From: Clostridiales bacterium
GTDB lineage: Bacteria > Bacillota > Clostridia > Oscillospirales > Oscillospiraceae
Reading direction: 5' to 3'
DNA: 64,000 bases
NCBI GenBank assembly: GCA_022785125.1
Contig: JALFRA010000036.1
Span: 41,060-105,059 of the forward strand
Shown here: piece by piece, positions 48,844 through 57,931 of the stretch
How positions within the stretch are numbered: position 1 is the stretch's first letter
How the letters are laid out: every line of letters begins with the position of its first letter
Made by a program: the position numbers and the translations under genes
The notes under the pieces: model-generated
Database searches by the model: none
The model's input: only the letters and a program-made list of their open reading frames with translations
Told to the model about the DNA's origin: nothing

Positions 48844-48888
48844 AACCATCCCGGACCCGGTCAGCACGCCGGGTCCGGGATGGTTTTC
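48844..48888 (+). terminator. Terminator of the Cys-rich protein gene
   Basis: AACCATCCCGGACCCGG (48844-48860) pairs with its complement at 48869-48885, followed by TTCCC. Confidence 0.85.
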
Positions 48889-48965
48889 CCTCTATTCTTT
48901 GGATGAATCGGAGATGGGAGCGCCATCATGATGGAAGAGCATATTCTTGCATTCTAACGCTGCAC

Positions 48966-49014
48966 AAACACCCCCTGACCCGCCCGTTGAAACGGGGCAA
49001 ATCAGGGGGTGTTT
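48966..49014. terminator. Hairpin between the Cys-rich gene and the leftward small membrane gene
   Basis: AAACACCCCCTGA (48966-48978) pairs with TCAGGGGGTGTTT (49002-49014), enclosing a smaller GC-rich stem. Probably ends the leftward transcript from 49714. Confidence 0.7.
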
Positions 49015-49037
49015 TATTGATTGAGCTTTTATGGATA

Positions 49038-49220
49038 TCAGCTATCCTCCCGGTCATCCTGCTCTGGCGGAAGGGGATGCCACGCCGGCGGCTCCTTTTT
49101 CCGGTGAAAGAGCCGCCTGATCCGATCCAGAATGGCTTCCACAAAGTGAAACCACAGATTTCCCACAATAACGATAACCAAAAGCACCAATACAATGGCG
49201 CCAATCTCTAGCAGAGGCAT
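49038..49220 (-). CDS. Small single-pass membrane protein
   Basis: A 60-residue protein: MPLLEIGAIVLVLLVIVIVG forms one transmembrane segment, followed by a basic cytoplasmic tail (LDRIRRLFHRKKEPPAWHPL) and an acidic end. ATG 49220 is six bases after TGAGG; an upstream GTG at 49232 overlaps the preceding stop. Likely co-transcribed with the 161-residue gene. Function unknown. Confidence 0.6.
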   Translation of the reverse strand: MPLLEIGAIVLVLLVIVIVGNLWFHFVEAILDRIRRLFHRKKEPPAWHPLPPEQDDREDS

Positions 49221-49228
49221 GGGACGCC

Positions 49229-49714
49229 TCACTTGGTAGCAAAGCGGTTGAGGAAGAAGTCGGTAAAGGCTTTCAGTTCCTCCTCCTGGGACACATAGAC
49301 GTACAGACTTTCATCCTCCAGCCAGTCATAGGCGTTGATCCCAATGTAGCTTCTCTTATCTGGATAGATAATGAAAGCGTCGGTGGGATATTTGTTCCGG
49401 TAGGCCTTCAGAATCTCAGCGCGGCGGTAATAGGTAGGGTCACCGCAGCCGGACAGATCAGGTACAGTAGGCACCACAACGATGGTCTGACTGGCCTCGT
49501 TCCAGCCCACGATCAAATTTCCGATCTTGGTCTTGCTGCCGTGGACAAAGCCGTAGTTGAACCGGCTCACATCCTCGGTATAGCCGAAAATCAATCTGTA
49601 CTCGTCCCCGTTTTCCACCACCTGGTTGAACAGCGCCCGCATCTTTTTTGCGTTGGCGTTGCTCTTCTCCATATCTACCTCAGGTCCCTTGAACAATTTG
49701 CTGAACAATCCCAT
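49229..49714 (-). CDS. Conserved hypothetical 161-residue protein
   Basis: Begins MGLFSKLFKGPEVDMEKSNA from ATG 49714 after AGGAGGAAACAGCC. A soluble alpha/beta protein with KIGNLIVGWNEASQTIVVVP and a stretch ending YVYVSQEEELKAFTDFFLNR. No catalytic motif or known domain recognised. The LFSKLFKG start resembles that of small cytosolic clostridial proteins of unknown function. Followed closely by a small membrane protein gene. Confidence 0.7.
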   Translation of the reverse strand: MGLFSKLFKGPEVDMEKSNANAKKMRALFNQVVENGDEYRLIFGYTEDVSRFNYGFVHGSKTKIGNLIVGWNEASQTIVVVPTVPDLSGCGDPTYYRRAEILKAYRNKYPTDAFIIYPDKRSYIGINAYDWLEDESLYVYVSQEEELKAFTDFFLNRFATK

Positions 49715-49806
49715 GGCTGTTTCCTCCTGCACATTTTATTTTGGGACGGCTCCGCCGTCAGCCCGGTAAAATAAATATATTTTCCTATTTTCATATTTAT
49801 TGAGTT

Positions 49807-49857
49807 GATAAAACAGTCCGTCTGAACAAAACATCAAATGGTTCTGCTCAGGCGGAC
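49807..49857 (-). terminator. Terminator of the TetR gene
   Basis: GTCCGTCTGA (49816-49825) pairs with TCAGGCGGAC (49848-49857), one G-U pair; TGTTTTATC follows on the minus strand. Confidence 0.75.
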
Positions 49858-49862
49858 CGGTG

Positions 49863-50492
49863 TTACACACCGTCTGCCGGCGCTTCGTGTTTGAATTGCT
49901 CCAGGCAGTCCACAATAGCATTGATCTGGAACGCAATGGTCTGCCGGGCCGCTTCCGGAGCAAAGAGGGGCAGCGTTTCCGGAATGGCCCGGCAAATGAT
50001 CATGACAGACAGACTCAGGTTGGTAAAAAGCCCGATTCTGGCCGGGTCCGCTTTGATCCCAAAACACGCCAACAGACTGCCGAACAGCGCCCGCTGCTTT
50101 TCCCGAAAGGTCCGATAGCTCTCTTCCGACAGCCGCCGGAAAATCAGCCGCTGCTCCTCCACAGACAACACCGCGATACCGTTTCTTTCACCATAGCAGC
50201 AGGTGTACAGAAATCGCCCGACGCCCTCCCGCCAACTCAGCTCAGGATCGTCCATCAAACTTTGAGCATAGGAAATGAGCCTTGGCTGCTGGAGATAGAG
50301 CATCTCCACTATCAGATCCTCCTTGGTGGGGAAAAAGGAATAGAAAAAGGTCCTGGATATCCCCACCGCCGTATAGATCTGTTCCACTGTCGTGTGCTGG
50401 ATTCCCTGCCTCGTCATCAGTGCAAGCCCCGTGGCGACCAGCGCCTGACGAATCTGCTTCCGCTCCTCTTCAGAGTAGGCGACTTTCGGCAT
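49863..50492 (-). CDS. TetR/AcrR family transcriptional regulator
   Basis: A 209-residue TetR-type repressor. HTH: RQGIQHTTVEQIYTAVGISR, then TFFYSFFPTKEDLIVEML. The C-terminal ligand domain has EEQRLIFRRLSEESYRTFRE. ATG 50492 follows GGAGGTGCCCA. A perfect inverted repeat (50505-50536) lies between the start codon and the promoter, the expected place for an autoregulatory operator. Ligand and further targets are unknown; the neighbouring rightward lipoprotein gene starts 200 bases away. Confidence 0.92.
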   Translation of the reverse strand: MPKVAYSEEERKQIRQALVATGLALMTRQGIQHTTVEQIYTAVGISRTFFYSFFPTKEDLIVEMLYLQQPRLISYAQSLMDDPELSWREGVGRFLYTCCYGERNGIAVLSVEEQRLIFRRLSEESYRTFREKQRALFGSLLACFGIKADPARIGLFTNLSLSVMIICRAIPETLPLFAPEAARQTIAFQINAIVDCLEQFKHEAPADGV

Positions 50493-50504
50493 TGGGCACC
50501 TCCA

Positions 50505-50536
50505 AATAAAAACAGTTTTTCATTCTTGTTTTTATT
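50505..50536. promoter_or_regulatory. Candidate TetR operator
   Basis: AATAAAAACA (50505-50514) perfectly inverted as TGTTTTTATT (50527-50536), 12-base spacer, 13 bases upstream of the TetR start codon. Confidence 0.6.
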
Positions 50537-50609
50537 TTATCACATTTTGATTGTTCTCACAAGTCAAACCGGACTTCTTATTCCCTCCATCCATCAAGTA
50601 TTGCCTCCG

Positions 50610-50638
50610 TTGTAAAGCCTGGGCTTTCCTGCTATAAT
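50610..50638 (+). promoter_or_regulatory. Promoter of the lipoprotein-transglutaminase pair
   Basis: TTGTAA (50610-50615) and TATAAT (50633-50638), 17-base spacer. Confidence 0.75.
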
Positions 50639-50696
50639 AACCTTACCCACACCAATCAGAATAGCGCCGCCAGCCGGCAGATTTGGAGGATGCGCT

Positions 50697-51188
50697 ATGA
50701 AAAAAGTGACCTGTGGCCTCTCCGCTTTTCTCCTTTGTCTGGGTGCTCTCTCCGGCTGCACTGCTCAGCCTGAGGCTTCCAAACAGGCTGCCATTCCTTT
50801 TGAGGACGGGCAGTATTATGCCGTGGCCTACCTGGGATATCAGCAAATCGATAATCTGGACTACTATATGGAGCATTATTTGGATCACGACAGTCCGCCT
50901 GTTCACTACCTCTCCACCGGGGACTACTATCTGGTGATCCCCAGATATACCGGTATGGAGCTATCCCTGTACCGCAACGATCTGGCGTCCTCCCAACCCA
51001 TACTGATCTACCAGGACCCGGACTGCCAGCCCTTTATCCTCCAGTGCAACGCCAGCGATATCTTTGCCGACGCAACCATCCGTCTGACCTATGAGGAGGA
51101 GACAGCGGAATTCTCACCCTTCATCTCTTTGATGGACGGCTCTGTAGACATTGGAGCACAGGGTCTGGATCTCACCAAGAATTCGTAA
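50697..51188 (+). CDS. Small lipoprotein
   Basis: A 163-residue protein with signal MKKVTCGLSAFLLCLGALSG and lipobox LSGC. The mature part is acidic and rich in tyrosine (YYAVAYLGYQQIDNLDYYME), without a recognised domain. Exported and lipid-anchored. The next gene starts 15 bases after the stop, so the two are co-transcribed. The start ATG 50697 follows GGAGGATGCGCT. Confidence 0.8.
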   Translation: MKKVTCGLSAFLLCLGALSGCTAQPEASKQAAIPFEDGQYYAVAYLGYQQIDNLDYYMEHYLDHDSPPVHYLSTGDYYLVIPRYTGMELSLYRNDLASSQPILIYQDPDCQPFILQCNASDIFADATIRLTYEEETAEFSPFISLMDGSVDIGAQGLDLTKNS

Positions 51189-51203
51189 ATGGAGGCCTGC
51201 CAT

Positions 51204-52550
51204 ATGACCAAAAACGCTGCTTTTCTGCACCTGAACGATCCGCTGCCCACAGATATTGCCCGCCGAAAGGAGATGGGCGATCTGGCGGGCGCCATCCGGC
51301 TCATCGACCAGCGTCTGGCCAGCCGCACTCAGCCTCTGCTGGCTCCCCGCCTGGAGGCGGAACGTCTGCGGCTGACCCGTCTGCCCGGCGATTACCCCTA
51401 CTCCCGTGCCGAAGCCCTTGCTATGATCCGGGCAGAGTGGCCCCAGTGCACGGAGGAACAGTTTGATGCCCTGGTGGACCACGGACGCATTGACTGGCGC
51501 ATGATCAACGGAGAACTGCGGTGCCAGGAGCGGTTTCTGGAATCCCTGCGCATTTATCCCAAAGAAGCCCCAGGCCTCTGTCAGGAGGTCCAGGATCACT
51601 CCACCCGGGACGCTGTGCTGGCCAGGATGGAGGCTGATGGCGCTCTTACCGCCCGGATCACGCTGCGGGCCACTATCCGCTCCCTGGTGCCGGTAACTGG
51701 GAAAGAGGTTCAGGCCTGGCTCCCCATCCCCGCCGCCTGTCCCCAGCAGAGCCAGATCCAGATCCTGGACCACACCCCCGGCGGCATCGCCGCTCCGGAA
51801 TGCGCTCCTCAGCGCACCATATGGTGGCGGACACAGGGGGTGAATAAATTCTCCGTAACCTACCGCTATCTCATTCAGGCCCAGTATACCGACCCCATGG
51901 CACTGCCGCTGGACCCTGTTCAGCCCACCTTCGATCTGGAGGAGCAGGACCCTCACATCGTCTTTACCCCCTACCTGCAGGCACTGGCAACAGAAATCTG
52001 CCGGGGGTGCTCCACACCGGCGGAGAAAGCCCGGGCTATCTATGACTATGTGACCGGCCAGGTGGACTACCGCTACCAGCCCGCATACCTCCAACTGGAC
52101 TGCATCGCTGACCAGTGCGCCAAGACCCTGCGGGGAGACTGCGGCGTATTCGCCCTGCTCTTCATTACCCTGTGCCGCATCTCGGGCATCCCCGCCCGGT
52201 GGCAGAGCGGCCTGGCCGTTCGTCCGGACAGCGTGGGCCCCCACGACTGGGCCATGTTCTATCTGGCGCCCCACGGCTGGCTGTGGGCGGACTGCTCCTT
52301 CGGCTCCTCCGCCCGGCGCAACGGAGAAACGGTGCGCCGCCGGCACTACTTCGGCAGCCTGGACCCCTGGCGCATGGTGGCAAACAGCGCTTTCCAGGCG
52401 TCTCTGACGCCGCCCATGCAGGATTGGCGGCAGGACCCCTATGACAATCAGGTAGGCGAACTGATGGTAGGTGGCCGTGGACTGGATGCCCCGGAACGGG
52501 AGACCAGCCAGGAGCTGCTGGAGTTTGAGCTGCTGTCCAGCAACATCTGA
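51204..52550 (+). CDS. Transglutaminase-like (cysteine protease superfamily) protein
   Basis: A 448-residue soluble protein. The C-terminal half is a transglutaminase core: Cys in TLRGDCGVFALLFITLCR, His in GPHDWAMFYLAPHGW and Asp in WADCSFGSS. The N-terminal part has helical segments and a beta-sandwich (LTARITLRATIRSLVPVTGK). No signal peptide. The family includes peptidases and amidases rather than only cross-linkers; the substrate is unknown. ATG 51204 has GGAGG eight bases upstream; ATG 51189 is the alternative. Confidence 0.88.
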   Translation: MTKNAAFLHLNDPLPTDIARRKEMGDLAGAIRLIDQRLASRTQPLLAPRLEAERLRLTRLPGDYPYSRAEALAMIRAEWPQCTEEQFDALVDHGRIDWRMINGELRCQERFLESLRIYPKEAPGLCQEVQDHSTRDAVLARMEADGALTARITLRATIRSLVPVTGKEVQAWLPIPAACPQQSQIQILDHTPGGIAAPECAPQRTIWWRTQGVNKFSVTYRYLIQAQYTDPMALPLDPVQPTFDLEEQDPHIVFTPYLQALATEICRGCSTPAEKARAIYDYVTGQVDYRYQPAYLQLDCIADQCAKTLRGDCGVFALLFITLCRISGIPARWQSGLAVRPDSVGPHDWAMFYLAPHGWLWADCSFGSSARRNGETVRRRHYFGSLDPWRMVANSAFQASLTPPMQDWRQDPYDNQVGELMVGGRGLDAPERETSQELLEFELLSSNI

Positions 52551-52558
52551 ATAACAAA

Positions 52559-52604
52559 CAGCCAAACGGCCCGGAGGATGTACATCCTCCGGGCCGTTTG
52601 GCTG
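52559..52604. terminator. 46-bp perfect palindrome, bidirectional terminator
   Basis: Arms of 23 bases (52559-52581 and 52582-52604) are exactly complementary with no loop bases. It lies between the convergent transglutaminase and sialidase genes; a second hairpin CCACCCCCTCCGG/CCGGAGGAGGTGG-type follows at 52604-52636. Confidence 0.8.
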
Positions 52605-52642
52605 CCACCCCCTCCGGCACGACCGGAGGAGGTGGCTTATGA

Positions 52643-55600
52643 TCACTTTTTCAGGTTCTGGGCAAAGTTCATGTAAACCTGTGCCACTTCCGCCCGGGTA
52701 GCGGTACCGGTGGGATCCAGCACATCGCCGCCCTTACCAGACAGAAGCTTGGCGCCTACTGCCCACTCCATGGCTTTCACAGCCCAGGGGGAGGTCTTCC
52801 TACCGTCAGAGAAGGCAGTCAAATCTCCCTTACCAGACACATCATAGCCCTGACTCTCTGCATGGCGATACAGAATCACCGCCAGCTGTTCACGGGTCAC
52901 GGTATCGCTGGGCGCAAACACAGCATCGCTGTAACCGGTAACGATACCTTCAGAGGCAGCCCAGCGAACAGCCTCGGTATACCATCCGCCGTTCTCTACA
53001 TCGCCGAAATCCACGGCATACTTGACCACAGGGCTGCCTTCCAACCGCCAAAGAATCGTGACAATCATAGCCCGGTCGGTAGTCATAAGGGGCGCAAAAG
53101 TGTTGGAAGAAGTACCGTTCATCAGTTCATTGCCGTAAACATACTTCACAGCGCTGTAGAACCAATCGTTCACCGACACGTCGTTGAACGGCAGAGCGCT
53201 GCTCTCTGCCACAAACTCCGCCCGAACCGCAACCGCGGAGGCGGGCATGGTAAAGCTATACTTGCCGTCGCCCTTGTCCGCGAGCTTGACTTCACTGCCG
53301 TTCTTGTCGACCACGGTAAGGGCTCCCAGCTTATAGCCCTCATCGGATTTCACCGTTAGGGTAATCGTAAGACCTCTGGAGGCGTGGGCACGGCTGGCCG
53401 TCACAGTACCGTTATCCGATTGCTCCACAGTGATGGGATAGGTCGTAACAGAGCTTTCGCCGCCCACAACAGAGACACGGTAGATGCTATCATTCACCAC
53501 GACGTCTGCTGTGCCGGCAGACTTGCCGGTGAGCGTCAGCGTATAGAATTGATTTTCCAATTTATATGTGACGCTTTCCGCCGCTTTGTCTGCTTTTACA
53601 ATATGGGCATACTTGCTGCTACTGTCAATGGAGGGCCACAGGATGTAGTGATCTCCATGATACTCAGCAGCAATGAGGTAGAAACCACCGTCCTTGATCT
53701 CAGCTGCCTGCTGGATACGGACATAGCCGGGAAGCTCCTCACTGGAAGCCTCGCCGTCCGCCGCGGGCCGGTACAGTTTAAATTTGTAGAGATCCCCGGA
53801 GGCACTGCTGCCAGCATCAAAGATATTGCTGCCGTTTCTCCAGAACGCCAGATACCGCCCTTCCGTGGTTATAAAGAAGGTGCTGTCGTCCTGCTGCTCG
53901 AAATAGGTGGTGACAGGCTGCTTGGAGAAGGGATATCCGTTTGTTCCTGCGGCATTCAGCCAAACCCGCTGGGAAGCTTCATTTCTGCCAAATACCTGGA
54001 ATCCGTCGTCGTCAGCAACGAACATATGCAATCCCTTTGCCAGCGGCTCCAATTCTCCATCATACGCGGCATCGGTGCCGGTATGGCCCTGCCCGCCGGT
54101 GACGGTAATGCTCTTGTCCACGGTGGTAATCACGGCATCCACCACACCGGGATCGGTATTGCGCTGGATCTCACCCTGCGCCACCTCAATATCCCGGGAT
54201 TCTCCCACTTCCAGAGCCACATCCTGAACATCCTCGGGATCTGTGACTCGGACGATCACCGTCACACCGTCGACAACATAGCTGGTCTCACCGAGCTTGT
54301 TGCCGGTATATAGGACCTTTCCATCCACGACCTTCGCAGCGGCAATGGCACCGTCCATTTGCGCTAGCTCGTCCTCTGTTGGCAGCGTCTCAAACTCGAA
54401 CGTATCCTCTACCGACTGGTAGAGCGGAACCACCACAGTTCGCTTGCCGTCCACAATGGCGGACGGAATGATTTCATTCAGGAGAATGTTCTTATAAGTG
54501 GCGTGAGTCCAGGTGTCCTCATACAGAAGGCTGATGGAGCCATCCGGCAGCTCGGTCAGGCTGGAATAGCCGTAGACCTCACCAGGCTGATTGACCACAT
54601 AGGTGCCAATGAGTGTCATGGTGCTACCCTCATCATTTTCCAGATTGAAGGCATAGATCTTGCCGTTTTCACGGGTAGCTGTTCCTGTTGCAGCAGTGGA
54701 CACCAGGATCACAGGCTTGTCGTTGATCTTACCCGAATAGCGGAGCGCGGAGATCTGATTCATGGTGGTCTTGGGAACACCGTTTACAAGCACAGGCTCC
54801 TGCGCTGTCCAGATCATAGTCTTGGGATCCCGGATGTGGTCGGTGTAGCGGAGCACGTTGTGCTGGTCACGGCAGAACTGGCGGACCCGGTTCTCGTCGA
54901 TCTGGACCAGAGCGCTCTCACTGGAGGTATCCGTGGAGGCGTCTTCCGAGCGATGCCAGGTATCTTCGCCGGGGTTCTTGTAGATAAAGCTGGACCGCTC
55001 CGGGGTATGGAGGTAGCAGGGCAGCAAAATGGTACCGTCATCCAGGCACAGTCCCGCTCCAGGCCCAACACCGTAGAATCGATGGGTGGCAGGACGCTTT
55101 CTCACCATGGGGTTCATAATGGTCGGCGCGGACCAGGTCTTACCGTTGTCGTTGGAGGTCACCAGCCAGAGGAAGGTTGCTCTGCGGACATGGAGATCCG
55201 CGTTGTAGTAGAACACATTCTGCCGGACATATTTGCCGCTCCAGGGCTGCTCGTTGGTGCCCAACTGCTTGCAGTACATAGGCCGTTTGTCGGCGGTGTA
55301 GAGGTAGTAGTGGTCGTCCACATAATAAGCGGCCTTTTTCTCAACGTCGCCTCGGGCGATCAGCGGTGCAAATGCCTTCTCGTCGCCCTCGGCCTTAACA
55401 AAGTCGCCCACATAGAAATCATAAGTACCCGCCGCACCATCCCGGCTGTAATGGATGGCCAGCCGCTCCACACCATCGATCAGCTCATAGCCAGAGTCGG
55501 TGGAAGCATTGAGGATAAAGGTCCCACCGGAGTACACATCGGTCATCAGATAGATGGTTCCATCCTTGCCCTGGATCATGACCGGATCGAGGAACGCGGT

Positions 55601-57319
55601 GGCATTGCCCTTGTTTTTGCCGCCGCCCCAGTACTGGTCCACACTGTCGTTGAAGTAGTTGGGGAAGGTGTACTCCCAGGTCTTTCCGCCGTCGGTGGAT
55701 CTGCTGAAGAGGGTATCAATGCCGAATCCGTCAGGGCAGTTGTCCCAGCGGGCATCGATGGCCGCCGCCAGAGAACCGTCGTTCAGCGTGATCAGCGCGG
55801 GGATCCGAAAGGTCTCACTGCCGCCGATCCCCGTGGGGAAGGGCTCTCCGGTGGTAACGCCGTGGTCGGGGTTGGGGCGCTCAGGCGCCAGAAACTCGTC
55901 CTTGGGCCGCATGGCCTGCATAGCTTCCCGCAGCGCTTTTGTAGCAGCCGCCACAGTTTCCGCTGTGGAGTCCTGTCGATCCCGCTCCTCAATGGCCGCA
56001 TTCAGGGCAGTCTCAAGGAACGCTTTGCTGTTCTCATCATAAATCTCGGTATCCAGTGCCTGGGCTTCGGTAATTGCCGCTTTCAATGCTGCCTTACTGA
56101 CCACAGGAGGCGGGGTTGCATCGTCCTTGGTATAAAGGTAGATGGGAAAACGCTTGCTGCCGCTTGGACCCCAGAAGTTTGTCGCAAAGGTTTTAAACTG
56201 ATTGGGATCACCGCTCTTGTTGAAATCCAGCCAGCGCTTGGTCCCGCTTGTAAGCGTAAAGTCACCATCAGAATCGGCGCTGACCGCAAGGTAGGCAGGG
56301 GCCTCTGTCAGCATATCTGTCTGCATGGCCAGGTAGAACCCATTGGCGGCCACAAATCCCCACTGCGTCCCATTCTGCTCAACAGTGAACCAGAGGTCTT
56401 TCATCTCAAGCTCAGCCTGCGCCGCTGTGGCCCACCTGGCAGAAACCGTACCAGCTTCGGTGTCCACCGCCAGTGCGGCCACAAAGGTACCCTCGGGACA
56501 ACCTCTGGCATGACTGGGATCAATGGCATTGCCCGGATCGGTTGCCTTATAGGCCTGATCAGGATAAAACGCGTAAAGATCACCCGCGCTGTCCTGGCTG
56601 ACGATCATATAATACTTGCCTTCGTCCAGGGCTGCGTTTTCCACCCGGGTATAGCCGGGAATAGCCAGCGCATCCTCAGGCTGGACAGGTGATTCCACCT
56701 CCGTTTTCTTGAAGATCCTCAGGGTACAGGACGCTGCTCCGACATAAAATTGCCCGGAACTTCCATGGGCCAGACAGGAAGGTGCCTCCTCAGCCATACC
56801 GGAGATGGTAAAACCGCCTTCCACAGCGGAGATCGTCAAAGTCTCTGGAGTATTGGTTACCGGTACCTTGAAACTGGTAGGCTGGCTCAGGTTCAGATAC
56901 ATATCCGTTCCGGAGCAGCTTTTTACCGTGTAACCGCCCTCAACCGCATCGATCACCCATGTCTGGGCGGTTTCCGGAAAACGGCTTACATCATCCAGAA
57001 TCAATTTGTTGTCAGCAAGCTGTCCCGTTACCTGATCGCTCAGGGGCTCAGCGTCTTTATGATATAAAATATTGCCGCTTTCCGCTCCGCTGTCCGCAGT
57101 ATAGACAATGGCATATATGTCACCGGAGGTCAGGTCTTCAGCGCCCGTTATTTCCACATATCCACAGGAATCCCTATCGCCGCCTCGCAAAGGTTCCACA
57201 TTCTCTGGCACTGGTGTTTCCGCATATACGGGTAAACCGAACTGAAGCATCATAAGAAGAGCCAAAATAGAGTTGATCGCACGGCTTCCCCATTTCTTCC
57301 CTGCCCGTTTTAAGTCCAT
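52643..57319 (-). CDS. SLH-anchored exo-alpha-sialidase (GH33)
   Basis: A 1,558-residue secreted enzyme. Signal peptide about 1-34 (SILALLMMLQFGLPVYA). Then two beta-rich modules, a FIVAR-like three-helix unit (about 410-470; SKAALKAAITEAQALDTEIY), and a GH33 propeller starting with FRIPALITL (about 504). Asp boxes SRSTDGGKTWEY and TSNDNGKTWSAP lie at about 540 and 725. More beta modules follow, one repeating the N-terminal type (LPGYVRIQQAAEIKDGGFYL), then an InlB-B-repeat-like unit (YPITVEQSDNGTVTA). Three SLH domains from about 1375 (LPFNDVSVNDWFYSAVKYVY) tether it to wall polymers. It should release terminal sialic acid from host glycans. Promoter at 57436-57464. Confidence 0.93.
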   Translation of the reverse strand: MDLKRAGKKWGSRAINSILALLMMLQFGLPVYAETPVPENVEPLRGGDRDSCGYVEITGAEDLTSGDIYAIVYTADSGAESGNILYHKDAEPLSDQVTGQLADNKLILDDVSRFPETAQTWVIDAVEGGYTVKSCSGTDMYLNLSQPTSFKVPVTNTPETLTISAVEGGFTISGMAEEAPSCLAHGSSGQFYVGAASCTLRIFKKTEVESPVQPEDALAIPGYTRVENAALDEGKYYMIVSQDSAGDLYAFYPDQAYKATDPGNAIDPSHARGCPEGTFVAALAVDTEAGTVSARWATAAQAELEMKDLWFTVEQNGTQWGFVAANGFYLAMQTDMLTEAPAYLAVSADSDGDFTLTSGTKRWLDFNKSGDPNQFKTFATNFWGPSGSKRFPIYLYTKDDATPPPVVSKAALKAAITEAQALDTEIYDENSKAFLETALNAAIEERDRQDSTAETVAAATKALREAMQAMRPKDEFLAPERPNPDHGVTTGEPFPTGIGGSETFRIPALITLNDGSLAAAIDARWDNCPDGFGIDTLFSRSTDGGKTWEYTFPNYFNDSVDQYWGGGKNKGNATAFLDPVMIQGKDGTIYLMTDVYSGGTFILNASTDSGYELIDGVERLAIHYSRDGAAGTYDFYVGDFVKAEGDEKAFAPLIARGDVEKKAAYYVDDHYYLYTADKRPMYCKQLGTNEQPWSGKYVRQNVFYYNADLHVRRATFLWLVTSNDNGKTWSAPTIMNPMVRKRPATHRFYGVGPGAGLCLDDGTILLPCYLHTPERSSFIYKNPGEDTWHRSEDASTDTSSESALVQIDENRVRQFCRDQHNVLRYTDHIRDPKTMIWTAQEPVLVNGVPKTTMNQISALRYSGKINDKPVILVSTAATGTATRENGKIYAFNLENDEGSTMTLIGTYVVNQPGEVYGYSSLTELPDGSISLLYEDTWTHATYKNILLNEIIPSAIVDGKRTVVVPLYQSVEDTFEFETLPTEDELAQMDGAIAAAKVVDGKVLYTGNKLGETSYVVDGVTVIVRVTDPEDVQDVALEVGESRDIEVAQGEIQRNTDPGVVDAVITTVDKSITVTGGQGHTGTDAAYDGELEPLAKGLHMFVADDDGFQVFGRNEASQRVWLNAAGTNGYPFSKQPVTTYFEQQDDSTFFITTEGRYLAFWRNGSNIFDAGSSASGDLYKFKLYRPAADGEASSEELPGYVRIQQAAEIKDGGFYLIAAEYHGDHYILWPSIDSSSKYAHIVKADKAAESVTYKLENQFYTLTLTGKSAGTADVVVNDSIYRVSVVGGESSVTTYPITVEQSDNGTVTASRAHASRGLTITLTVKSDEGYKLGALTVVDKNGSEVKLADKGDGKYSFTMPASAVAVRAEFVAESSALPFNDVSVNDWFYSAVKYVYGNELMNGTSSNTFAPLMTTDRAMIVTILWRLEGSPVVKYAVDFGDVENGGWYTEAVRWAASEGIVTGYSDAVFAPSDTVTREQLAVILYRHAESQGYDVSGKGDLTAFSDGRKTSPWAVKAMEWAVGAKLLSGKGGDVLDPTGTATRAEVAQVYMNFAQNLKK

Positions 57320-57435
57320 AAAATGTTCCTCCTTTTTTATTTAGCTTGTGTACAAGAAATCCTTTCCAACCGCAAAAGGGGCGTCCTTTCCTTTTGCCCA
57401 CAGCAAAGCCAGGCTATCGCACTTAATTCAGTCCA

Positions 57436-57464
57436 AATATACTGTCCCGTGGTCTACACGGCAA
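57436..57464 (-). promoter_or_regulatory. Promoter of the sialidase gene
   Basis: TTGCCG (57464-57459) and TATATT (57441-57436) on the minus strand, 17-base spacer. The mRNA leader is about 110 bases. Confidence 0.65.
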
Positions 57465-57621
57465 TATCTGTAGACGTATCTTTTATTACAATTATGATCA
57501 ACTTTATATTGAAGCTGTCTTATACTTATCCTATCATTCACCATGCCATTTCAGCCGCAAAATTCAGCACTTCGACCAATATTTTCATTTTTAACGCATT
57601 CTATATTATGGATTTTATCAC

Positions 57622-57646
57622 ATGAGAATTCATTTTCCATTCTCAT
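57622..57646. promoter_or_regulatory. Inverted repeat in the sialidase-LacI intergenic region
   Basis: ATGAGAAT (57622-57629) inverted as ATTCTCAT (57639-57646). A possible regulator site within the 612-base AT-rich gap; no gene is seen in 57465-57812. Confidence 0.4.
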
Positions 57647-57812
57647 AGTTCACAAAAAATATTTTCTTTCTTTGTCATATTATCCTAAAATTTATTATCA
57701 GCTACAATCACACACCGCCGTCTGGACCTTACCCCAAGGCGATTTCAGTCCCGCTATCTGCATACTTCCTTGGTGCGCAATACAGAATTTACCTTTTCCG
57801 GCAGTCACACGA

Positions 57813-57841
57813 TTGACTTGCTCCCATAAAAATGATATAAA
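57813..57841 (+). promoter_or_regulatory. Promoter of the LacI regulator gene
   Basis: TTGACT (57813-57818) and TATAAA (57836-57841), 17-base spacer. Confidence 0.75.
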
Positions 57842-57931
57842 AAATATGCTTCTGCTAAAGCAGAACAGATTTCTCCACTCTTTTTCTATTTCTATCTTTT
57901 CATGAATGGATCGGTCAGGTGAACTGCTGTT

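Noticed and set aside
54503..56692. 729-codon open frame inside the sialidase on the opposite strand
   Set aside because: Antisense shadow of repetitive sialidase coding sequence; no ribos binding site or known domain.
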